This document shows positions 10,017 through 17,805 of a DNA stretch of 25,163 nt, in pieces; position 1 is the stretch's first letter; each line of letters opens with the position of its first letter. This stretch comes from Branchiostoma floridae. Taxonomy: Eukaryota; Chordata; Leptocardii; Amphioxiformes; Branchiostomatidae. The notes beneath the pieces are model-generated. The model saw only the letters and a list, made by a program, of their open reading frames with translations. It did not search any database and was not told the origin of the DNA. Position numbers and translations under genes: made by a program. The DNA is taken from contig NW_023365716.1 of the NCBI RefSeq assembly GCF_000003815.2, forward strand, positions 1,184,827 through 1,209,989. Reading direction: 5' to 3'.

Positions 10017-10200
10017 CTGGAAATAAACAAACGTACATAAACAAATAGATAAACAAACAAGCAAACACAAAAGCCAGGACAACCGCACTCCAGCATACCA
10101 TCTGGGGGTCTTGGTCCTGGAAATAAACAACAAACAAACAAACACAAGCACGGTCGCGCCCTCCAACACACCATCTGGGGCTCCTGGTATTGTAAATAAA
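10006..10200 (-). repeat. Exon-E-acceptor repeats, copy M
   Basis: The 5' edge of exon E (acceptor plus the bases for DQDPQMVCW) occurs three times: at the real exon, at about 10090-10120 and at about 10160-10195. The copies are separated by (AAAC)n-rich spacers. The second copy keeps 'tttccag', and the third has a weaker 'taccag'. Copy R has only one partial extra unit. Confidence 0.8.
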
Positions 10201-10259
10201 CATTTATTACAAGCAAACACAAGTCAGGATACGCAACCATGGTAAAACTTCCAATCTCA

Positions 10260-10345
10260 TTAGTGCTTTTTGCCAGGTGAAAACCTCCATGACATGAGCT
10301 TCTGACCTTTGGCCAGGTGATGACCTACTAACCTTTGGCCTTGTG
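10260..10345 (-). repeat. Exon-D-donor repeats, copy M
   Basis: The 3' edge of exon D (bases for EVITRPK with the following GT) is repeated into the intron. The real edge is at 10333. A second copy 26 bp downstream reads GTCATCACCTGGCCAAAG followed by 'gtcaga', and a decayed third lies near 10265-10290. Use of the second donor would add 26 nt and shift the frame. Confidence 0.75.
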
Positions 10346-10496
10346 ATGACCTCTATGGTGTCGGCGATGTTGCGGTACTTGGCCGGAAGCTGTGACCTGA
10401 CCCTGTGTAGCAGGAAATTCTGTGCCCCCGGAAACTTCATCCCCCCTCCCACCACCAGGATGCAGGAGAACATCTTCTTCTTGGTCTCATCGGAAG
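10333..10496 (-). CDS. ACTR8: ACTR8-like exon D, copy M
   Basis: A 164-nt exon, phase 1 in and phase 0 out. With the last base of exon C it encodes ASDETKKKMFSCILVVGGG, then HRVRSQLPAKYRNIAD and ITRPK. Human ARP8 has SSDDTKKKMYSSILVVGGG at this place, which is the conserved actin-family 'VVGG' phosphate-loop region. The acceptor is 'cacctttag' and the donor 'gttagt'. Open and intact. Confidence 0.92.
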
Positions 10497-10527
10497 CTAA
10501 AGGTGGACACAAGGGAAACATTGGTGA

Positions 10528-11024
10528 TTAGGGCTGGGTACCGGTACAGAAAATTCAGGTCTGGTTCAGGTCCAGAGGATCAGGTCCAGAGGATCAGGTC
10601 CAGAGGATCAGGTCCAGAGGATCAGGTCCAGAGGATCAGGTCCAGGTTTGGACCTAAACCTGGACCTGATTCAGTATGTGAAAACATGTGAATGGACGAT
10701 ACTCAAAACAATGGTCCATTTTGCTACAAAGAAGAATGTTTTGTGGAGTATTTGACTCCCACTGGCGTTCTAAAATCCCGCAAGACTAACTGTCTCTGTA
10801 TGATTTACTGTAAAACTTGGTAGAAATGACTATAAGCTATACTCTGCTTTGCTCGTTATTTTCTTCGACCAGTTAAGCGTGTGAATCCCTCATTGTATAA
10901 TCTGTTTATTTTCTAGTAGGTCCAACATCCGGTCAACCAAATTTTTTCAGGTCCGTTTTATTCAGACCGGTCCAATAAGAAAAAACGGTTTTGTACCGGT
11001 ACCGGTAGTCCGGTACCCACTTCT
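10528..11024. mobile_element. hAT-like MITE with 8-bp target duplication
   Basis: Flanked by direct repeats ATTGGTGA (10520-10527 and 11025-11032). The left end reads TTAGGGCTGGGTACCGGTAC and the right end is the inverse type (GGTACCGGTAGTCC...GGTACCCACTTCT). There is no transposase. It contains a 14-bp internal tandem repeat (caggtccagaggat, about six copies, 10560-10645). An 8-bp duplication and a TAGGG-type end fit the hAT superfamily. The same insertion is present at 21320-21775, so it predates the duplication. Confidence 0.8.
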
Positions 11025-11032
11025 ATTGGTGA

Positions 11033-11458
11033 GCTTATTGCTAGACAAGGTAGGCAGAGATGGCAGACTTCAGCCCCTTAACCCCTACTGCTGTTCAACC
11101 CTTTGAGATACACACGGGCTTGTAGCATTAGAGGATGTATACTAGGCAATACTGCATTCTGTATGGTTGGAAACAGCCAAGGCAAAAACAGTACAACAAT
11201 TTTTGTAGTTGTTACTGTTTTGTTTTTACTGCAGGTAGACTAGCTCCTTACTGATTTTATTAGAGTGAAAAATGTATCCAAGTATCATTGGCAAGTATAC
11301 AGCACTAGAAGGCCTAGATTACAGACTTTGAGCAGAAAAACACATCACTTTTGAAGACACACAACTATATAATACATATATTCATATTCTGAGTCAAACA
11401 CCCCAAAACATTGACTGGTGAAATTAATGTCTATCTAATGTACAAAGACAGTACCCAC
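11033..11458 (-). other. ACTR8-M intron C-D, unique part
   Basis: Intron between exon C (donor at 11458) and the hAT-like element. It is AT-rich and aligns loosely with 21784-22612, which is longer through one insertion and other length changes. No gene or RNA is recognised. Confidence 0.6.
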
Positions 11459-11720
11459 CACAGCACTCTATACTGTGCAGAATAGCTTGGTCCACCCCCA
11501 TTAATTTCAGGGGGGCAGGCTCCGACCCCCTGCGGGAGGTAGAGGGTGGCCTGACCACCCCCCTGCGATGTTTAGCCTCCGACCCCCCTGCGTCCTCCCG
11601 TGCCCGCTTGTGCCTGGGTTCCAGACTAGTTTTGGTGTCGGATGAGGTTTTGTCTCCGTCCGGTCCATGGTCCTGCTTACTGCTGGCCTTGGCTTTCTTC
11701 TCTGCTACTGCTTTGGCCAC
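11459..11720 (-). CDS. ACTR8: ACTR8-like exon C, copy M
   Basis: A 262-nt exon, phase 0 in and phase 1 out, open for 87 codons. It starts VAKAVAEKKAKASSKQ, continues through a charged, proline- and arginine-rich linker (PRHKRARED), and ends LKLMGVDQAILHSIECC. Human ARP8 has LDKAILHSIDCC at the same end and a long low-conservation insertion before it, so the middle is the ARP8-specific disordered insert. The acceptor is 'tttccag' and the donor 'gtgggt'. Intact, in contrast with copy R. Confidence 0.9.
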
Positions 11721-12405
11721 CTGGAAATATATACAATATCAGCATATATACTCACACTAACACACACACAGTTAAATGCACACTCACACACACATCACTT
11801 GCCTTGGCTTTCTTCTCTGCTACTGCTTTGGCCACCTGGAAATATATACAATATCAGCATATATACTCACACTAACACACACACAGTTAAATGCACACTC
11901 ACACACACATCACTTGCCTTGGCTTTCTTCTCTGCTACTGCTTTGGCCACCTGGAAATATATACAATATCAGCATATATACTCACACTAACACACACACA
12001 GTTAAATGCACACTCACACACACATCACTTGCCTTGGCTTTCTTCTCTGCTACTGCTTTGGCCACCTGGAAATATATACAATATCAGCATATATACTCAC
12101 ACTAACACACACACAGTTAAATGCACACTCACACACACATCACTTGCCTTGGCTTTCTTCTCTGCTACAGCTTTGGCAACCTAGAAATATAGGACATCAT
12201 CATACACTCACATGTACACACACACAAACACTTACACACACAGGCACAGTCACACACACTCACACCACTCGCTTTGGCTTTCTTCTCAGCTACAGCTATG
12301 GCTACCTGGAAATATAAGACATTGTTACACACTCACACACACACTAAAATACATGCACATGCACACAAACACACTCTCACACTTTGGCTTTATTCTCTGC
12401 CAAGC
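11686..12405 (-). repeat. Exon-C-edge minisatellite, copy M
   Basis: Very regular 115-bp units repeat the acceptor and first 33 nt of exon C. Copies begin near 11685 (the exon itself), 11800, 11915, 12030, 12145 and 12268, with a decayed one near 12382. On the minus strand each has 'atatttccag', a 33-nt open block (VAKAVAEKKAK) and then GCAAGT or GCGAGT, which fits a GC-type 5' splice site. Spacers are (CA)n rich. The four middle units are almost identical, suggesting recent expansion. Confidence 0.92.
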
Positions 12406-12582
12406 ACAGTTAGGGGCATAGTTTTAACGAATTCTAATCCTCACATCCTACAAAATACAAACCTTTCAAGAAGCAACAAGAAAAGCAGGCAAAACAGCTG
12501 TGGTTTAACAGTTACCTTCTGTCAAGCACTCTGTGCCTGCAAAAGGATGTGGTTACAGGTTAGAGGTTAGAAGTGAGAGTTT

Positions 12583-13512
12583 ATCTGCTGCTGTGTGCTA
12601 GGAGGTAGTAGTAGGTTAAGGTTAAAGGTTAGAGGTTAAGTGTAAGAGTTTACCTGCTGCTGTGTGCTCTGTGTCTGCAGGAGGTAGTGGTGGGTAAAGG
12701 TTAAAGGTTAGATGTGAAAGGTTACCTGCTGCTGTGTGCTCTGTCTGCAGGAGGTAGTGGTGGGTTAGAGTTAAAGGTTATAGGTTAGATGTGAGAGGTT
12801 ACCTGCTGCTGTGTGCTCTGTGTCTGCAGGAGGTAGTGCTGGGTTAGGTTAAAGGTTAGATGTGAGAGGTTACCTGCTGCTGAGTGCTCTGTGTCTGCAG
12901 GAGGTAGTACTGACTACTGGGTTAGGTTAAAGGTTAGAGGTTAGATGTGAGAGGTTACCTGCTGCTGTGTGCTCTGTGTCTGCAGGAGGTAGTGGTAGGC
13001 AAAGGTTAGAGGTTAGATGTGAGAGGTTAGATGTGAGAGGTTACCTGTTGCTGTGTGCTCTGTGTCTGCAGGAGGTAGTGGTAGGCAAAGGTTAGAGGTT
13101 AGATGTGAGAGGTTAGATGTGAAAGGTTACCTGCTGCTGTGTGCTCTGTGTCTGCAGGAGGTAGTGGTGGGTAAAGGTTAGAGGTTAGATGTGAGAGGTT
13201 AGAGGTTAGATGTAAGAGGTTACCTGCTGCTGTGTGCTCTGTGTCTGCAGGAGGTAGTGGTGGGTAAAGGTTAGAGGTTAGATGTGAAAGGTTACCTGCT
13301 GCTGTGTGCTCTATGTCTGCAGGAGGTAGTGCTGGGTTAGGGCTAAAGGTTAGAGGTTAGGTGTGAAAGGTTACCTGCTGCTGTGTGCTCTGTGTCTGCA
13401 GGAGGTAGTGGTGGGTTAAAGGTTACCTGCTGCTGTGTGCTCTGTGTCTGCAGGAGGTAGTGGTAGGCAAAGGTTAGAGGTTAGATGTGAGAGGTTAGAT
13501 GTGAGAGGTTAC
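12583..13512 (-). repeat. Exon-B-donor minisatellite, copy M
   Basis: About twelve units of 55-90 bp between the decayed unit at 12583 and the real exon B donor. Each repeats the exon B 3' end (TQSTQQQ) with 'gtaacc' donor, AGGTTAGATGTGAGAGGTTA-type spacers, a CTAAC-like branch point and 'cctcctgcag'. Unit length differs mainly by the number of internal 'ggttaga' subrepeats. Together with the exon-C-edge array it makes up nearly the whole intron between exons B and C. Confidence 0.92.
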
Positions 13513-13653
13513 CTGCTGCTGAGTGCTCTGTGTCTGCAGGAGGTAGTGCTCATCGTGGATATCCTCCGGGTCACCCTGGTTCCTCAGCTGGGTGTGCACA
13601 AGACTGCTGGCGACCAGCCCAAACAGCTGGGGGTAGAACAGACCCATGGGTGC
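13513..13653 (-). CDS. ACTR8: ACTR8-like exon B, copy M
   Basis: A 141-nt exon, 47 codons, phase 0 at both ends: APMGLFYPQLFGLVASS ... GDPEDIHDEHYLLQTQSTQQQ. It retains the DEHYLL motif shared with human ARP8. The acceptor is 'ctgcag' and the donor 'gtaacc'. Both exon edges are the seeds of neighbouring tandem arrays. Intact. Confidence 0.92.
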
Positions 13654-13830
13654 CTGCAGGGAGTAATACAGACCCATGGGTTACAGGTGGGGAACAACAC
13701 ACCAACGGGCTACAGATGGGGATAGAACAGACCCATGGGTTACAGGAGAAAACAGCTGGGGGTACAACAGACCCATGGGTTACAGGAGTGAACAGCTGGG
13801 GGTACAACAGACCCATGGGTTAAAATGGGG
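13640..13830 (-). repeat. Exon-B-acceptor minisatellite, copy M
   Basis: About six units of roughly 25-40 bp containing CAGACCCATGGGT on the plus strand, copies of the exon B start (PMGLFYPQL). Most units have lost the 'ctgcag' acceptor and instead carry 'tgtaacccatggg', which puts a TAA before the block. Between the array and 13950 is plain intron sequence. Confidence 0.85.
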
Positions 13831-13950
13831 AAATAGCTGTGCACAACCTTTTTGTTGGAAAAAAGTCAAGCATTGCTCTATGATAACCACACATGTACCA
13901 ACACAGATGAGCTTCCATGCTAAAATTCAATCTAGAACACCAGTGTGGCT

Positions 13951-14378
13951 AACACCCAGCCACACACCCAGCCACACACCCAAGCACACACCCAGCCACA
14001 CACCCAAGCACACCCAAGCCACACACCCAGCCACACACCCAGCCACACACCCAAGCACACACCCAGCCACACACCCAGCCACACACCCAGCAACACACCC
14101 AGCCACACACCCAAGCACACACCCAGCCACACACCCAAGCACACACCCAGCCACACACCCAGCCACACACCCAAGCACACACACAGCCACACACCCAGCC
14201 ACACACCCAAGCACACACCCAGCCACACACCCAGCCACACACCCAGCCACACACCCAGCCACACACCCAAGCACACACTCAGCCACACACCCAGCCACAC
14301 ACCCAGCCACACACCCAGCCACACACCCAGCCACACACCCAGCCACACACCCAAGCACACACCCAGCCACACACTCAG
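13951..14378. repeat. (CACACCCAGCCA)n minisatellite
   Basis: A near-perfect 12-bp repeat, variants CACACCCAGCCA and CACACCCAAGCA, about 35 copies. It lies in the intron next to the exon A donor of copy M. It leaves long open frames in several readings on both strands (THPATHPS, WLGVCLGV types). These are frame shadows, not proteins. Copy L has a short degenerate version, and copy R has none. Confidence 0.95.
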
Positions 14379-14398
14379 CAGAGCAGTAAGATGGTTAC

Positions 14399-14494
14399 CT
14401 GGATGGTTTCCTCCCCTAACCGAACCTGGTAGCGCCGGCTGAACGTGTCCGGTCTCTGCACATGGACGTCCTGACAGCGGGCACCAAACATGTC
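14399..14494 (-). CDS. ACTR8: ACTR8-like exon A, copy M
   Basis: A 96-nt exon, 32 codons: DMFGARCQDVHVQRPD ... YQVRLGEETIQ. Human ARP8 has the similar YQFRLGDEKLQ just before APMALFYP. The acceptor is 'gccgtttcag' and the donor 'gtaacc'. It is in phase with exon B. Upstream lies zinc-finger DNA rather than earlier ACTR8 exons, so the protein-coding gene is a 3' half only. It may be transcribed by read-through from ZNF-M. Confidence 0.88.
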
Positions 14495-14556
14495 CTGAAA
14501 CGGCAAGAAACAGCCAACGTTAGATCACATCTGGTTCAGTCATAGCACTGCTGAAA

Positions 14557-14572
14557 CAGTACACAAATTGGG
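14557..14572. other. Duplication junction ZNF/ACTR8, copy M
   Basis: Homology to the ACTR8-R upstream intron stops after 'gctgaaa' (14556). The CDYSAA part of a zinc finger starts at about 14572, with a short filler between. The breakpoint is inside a finger codon block, so the zinc-finger array was truncated at its 3' end when the fusion formed. Confidence 0.8.
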
Positions 14573-14912
14573 GCCGCAGAATAGTCACACTGGTCTCACG
14601 TAATTGTAGTGTTTTTCACCTGTGTGTGTTCTCGTGTGTGGCAAGTCAGATTTCCGTGCTGCAGAATAGTCACACTGATCACACTTGTGAGGTTTCTCTC
14701 CCTTGTGTGTTCTCATGTGTCGCGATAAGTCACACTTTGTTTGTGTCCTGAAGTCACACACATTGTAGGTTTTCTTGCCAGTGTGTTTTGCTAGATGTTT
14801 GTCTAAATAATCTTTCTGTGCAGCGGAATAGTCACACTGGTCACAGTTTTTCACCTATGTGTCTAGATAAGTAAATCCTCTGAGCCGTCCTGTATCCACA
14901 CTCCACACATAG
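14573..14912 (-). pseudogene. Decayed 3' zinc fingers after the ZNF-M stop
   Basis: Downstream of the TAA of ZNF-M the C2H2 array continues as a remnant. It opens with LCVECGYRTAQ in the old frame, then a deletion shifts to the frame reading CDQCDYSAAQKDYLDKHLAKH. A finger without its first cysteine and a finger with abnormal histidine spacing follow. The TAA replaces the TAC of a normal EKPYMCGEC linker. The array is cut at the ACTR8 junction. Confidence 0.8.
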
Positions 14913-16847
14913 TTAGGGTTTCTCATCGGTGTGTTTTGCTAAATGTTTGTCCAACTGGCGTTTTTGTACTGCAGAATAGTCGCACATGTCACACTTGTAG
15001 GGTTTTTCTCCTGTGTGAGTTCTCATGTGTCGGGAAAAGTCCGTTTGATAAGCCGTCCTGTACCCACATTTATCACACATGAAGGGTTTCTCACCCGTGT
15101 GTTTTGTAAGATGTTGATCCAAGTGCCTTTTCTGTGCTGCAGAATAGTCACACTGGTCGCACTTGTATGGTTTGTCTCCTGTGTGGGTCATCATATGTAG
15201 GTTTAAGTGTGACCTTCTAGCTGTCCTAAACCCACACTCGTTGCACACGAAGCGTTTCTCACCAGTATGTATCGCTTGATGGCGGTTTAACCCGCTTTTC
15301 CGTGCAGCAGCATAGTCGCAGTGGTCACATTTGTAGGGTTTCTCACCTGTGTGGGTTCTCATGTGTTTGGCTAAGTTGGACGTGTTTGCAGTCATGAACC
15401 CGCACTCAGAACACATGTAGGGTTTCTCACCGGTATGGTTTGCTCGATGGTTGTTCAAATCATATTTCTGTGCTGCAGAATAGTCACACTGATCACACTT
15501 GTAGGGTTTTTCTCCTGTGTGGGTTCTCATGTGTCTGGCTAAAGTCATGTTATAAGCCGTCCTGTACCCACACTCCCCACACACGAAGGGTTTATCTCCA
15601 GTGTGTTTTGCTCGGTGTTGCTTCAAAGCAGTTTTCCATGCTGCAGAATAGTCGCACTGGTCACATTTGTACGGTCTTTCCTCTGTGTGGGTTCTCATAT
15701 GTCTGGATAAGTCGGACTTGTGAGTTGTCCTGTACCCACACTCCCCACATATGTAAGGTTTCTCACCGGTGTGTTTTGTAATAAGGTGTTGGCGCAAGGT
15801 GGAGTTGCTTGCTGCAAAATAGTCGCACTGGTCACACTTATAGGGTTTTTCTCCAGTGTGGGTTCTCACATGGATAGTTAGGAGAGACTTTTGAGTCGTC
15901 CTGTAATCACACTTCTCACACATGTAATGTTTTTCACTGCTGTGCTTCTTATAGTGTTGGTTCAAAGCAGATTTGTTTGTATAGGCCTTATCGCACTGGT
16001 CACATTTGTAGGTTCTTTCTGTTGCTGTATGAGTTCTTTCATGCTGGGTCAAGCCATACTTCCAAGCTGTCCTGTAACCACACTCCCCGCACATGTAGGG
16101 CTTGTCAGCGGTGTGCTTTACTAGTAGATGCGTGTCCAAACTGCATTTATCTGCAGTGGAATAGTCACAGTGTTCACATTTGTGAGGTTTTACTCCTGTA
16201 TGGCGTTTCATATGTCGGTATAAGCCAGATTTAAAGGATGACCTGTACCCACACTCCCCACACATGTAGGGTTTCTCACCGGTGTGTTTTGGTAGATGTT
16301 GATCCAATTCACATTTTTGAGCAGCAGCATAGTCGCACTGGTCACACTTGTAGGGTTTTTTCTCTCCTGAGTGAACTTTCATATGTTGGGATAAGGTAGA
16401 CTCATCAGCTGTCCTATATCCACACTTCTCACACCTGTAGGGTTTCTCACCAGTGTTTCTGATCACAGGACTTCCAATAGTCTGGACTGGGGTTACCATA
16501 TTCTGGACTGGGATTACCATACTCTGGACTGGAATTATTATATTCTGAACTGGGACTATCATAGTCTGGACTGGGATAAGTGACCATGGTACAAGGACTA
16601 GGGTACTTCCCACATTGCCGCTGCTCTCCTGTACCTGTGAGGTTGATGTGTTGTCAGGTTGGGGAAAGTTCACAACACACGTTTCCTGCTGCAGGCCCAT
16701 GTCTGTTGTCTGGGTCTCCCTGCTGTCACTCTCCTTCCTAGGGTGTTCAGTACAGTCCATCTCCTTCCCAGGATGATCACTCTCCTTCCCAGGATGGTCC
16801 ATCTCTTTCCCAGGAATTTTAGAATGTTCACAGCTGGAATCTTCCAT
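14913..16847 (-). CDS. Poly-C2H2 zinc-finger protein (ZNF-M)
   Basis: Predicted nuclear DNA-binding protein of 644 residues. ATG 16847 (MEDSSCEHS) was chosen because a 3' splice site ('cttcccgcag') lies 7-9 nt upstream. The alternative ATG 16952 would read through that splice site. Residues 10-40 hold PGKEMD/HPGKESD repeats and residues 85-128 hold hydrophobic PVQ-type heptads. From residue 137 there are 18 C2H2 fingers. They alternate between CDQCDYSAA and CGECGYRTA types with HTGEKP linkers. The aromatic residue sits two after the second cysteine, as in REST-like fingers. Finger 4 has an extra residue between histidines. The stop replaces a normal linker tyrosine codon. No KRAB, BTB or SCAN domain is visible. 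Target and effect are unknown. Confidence 0.88.
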   Translation of the reverse strand: MEDSSCEHSKIPGKEMDHPGKESDHPGKEMDCTEHPRKESDSRETQTTDMGLQQETCVVNFPQPDNTSTSQVQESSGNVGSTLVLVPWSLIPVQTMIVPVQNIIIPVQSMVIPVQNMVTPVQTIGSPVIRNTGEKPYRCEKCGYRTADESTLSQHMKVHSGEKKPYKCDQCDYAAAQKCELDQHLPKHTGEKPYMCGECGYRSSFKSGLYRHMKRHTGVKPHKCEHCDYSTADKCSLDTHLLVKHTADKPYMCGECGYRTAWKYGLTQHERTHTATERTYKCDQCDKAYTNKSALNQHYKKHSSEKHYMCEKCDYRTTQKSLLTIHVRTHTGEKPYKCDQCDYFAASNSTLRQHLITKHTGEKPYICGECGYRTTHKSDLSRHMRTHTEERPYKCDQCDYSAAWKTALKQHRAKHTGDKPFVCGECGYRTAYNMTLARHMRTHTGEKPYKCDQCDYSAAQKYDLNNHRANHTGEKPYMCSECGFMTANTSNLAKHMRTHTGEKPYKCDHCDYAAARKSGLNRHQAIHTGEKRFVCNECGFRTARRSHLNLHMMTHTGDKPYKCDQCDYSAAQKRHLDQHLTKHTGEKPFMCDKCGYRTAYQTDFSRHMRTHTGEKPYKCDMCDYSAVQKRQLDKHLAKHTDEKP

Positions 16848-17805
16848 TTCTGCTCTGCGGGAAGCAATGACAGACAAATCATATAACTTATAAGCCCTCT
16901 CACAGAGATCAGAACGCATGTGCGGCGACAGGAATTCTAGGTGATATGTCAAAGGTAAAGGCCCCGAAATTGAAAACAGTCCTTGTCTTGACCATTTTCA
17001 ATTTGCATAACAACGACTTGACGCGTTTTGTTTTCTTTTCCTGGGCCTTCACTTTTGACATATCACCTAGGATTATCATATAGCCAGGGGACGTTGACCG
17101 AACAGAACTGAAGACCTCATTTCATGTTGGTTATGACGCCGTAACACATGGAAAATCATTAACAACCATGCATTAAATAGTTTCATTAACAACCGGTAGT
17201 TAAGGACTTTTGAAAGTTTGAACCAATCAGATGGACAGACACACAGGACTCTGACCAATCAGAATGAGAGATACATGAATCAGAATAGCACAGAGTATGG
17301 AAGAAAGGTCAGACCCAGGAGGGAGGAATGATCATGATTCATGAATACAGTACAGAAAAGTTTGAAAAGGCTTGACATGCCAAAACGACAATGTTTTGAA
17401 TGTTTTCTGTAGAAATTTTGGTTTCAACGTGCAATATGTAATCTCCTTTATGTACCAAAGAACAAATGGAAATTTTCAGAAATTCTAAAAATGAATTCAC
17501 AAGTATAGTACCAAGGGATCTATGTGTCATACAGGAGTTTGCAAGTTTGGGTTGGCTATAGGATAATAACGTTAATGACCCGCCTGTTCCTCGGTGTACA
17601 TGGTGTCATAACGCCTTGTCCTTTGCTATAACCACCGAATTAAACCACCGAGTGTGCGAAAGGACCAGGCATTATCACACCATATACACCTCGGGCAGGT
17701 CATTAACCCTCAATCATTCCATTTAACTTGCAAAGTACAGTGCATTACTCTAACCGAGGATGCTATATAACGTCCTTGCTCTAACATTCAGATAAATATA
17801 GAATA
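16848..17805 (-). other. ZNF-M upstream intron, proximal part
   Basis: Contains the 3' splice acceptor near 16855 and then sequence conserved with 6973-7900 of the other unit. It includes CCAAT/ATTGG-like motifs near 17220-17265. It contains no supported coding exon. The two units differ by scattered substitutions and small indels only. Confidence 0.5.

Noticed and set aside
10422-10691. Plus-strand frame with SGSGPEDQVQRIR repeats
   Set aside because: It arises from the 14-bp repeat inside the hAT-like element.
11642-12570. Repeated plus-strand frames such as LALAFFSATALATWKY
   Set aside because: They are the reverse complement of the exon C edge repeats. The real coding sense is the minus strand.
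13676-14442. Long open frames on both strands across the CA-rich array (THPATHPS and WLGVCLGV types)
   Set aside because: They exist because a 12-bp repeat without stops keeps all frames of one periodicity open. There is no start context, homologue or conservation between units.
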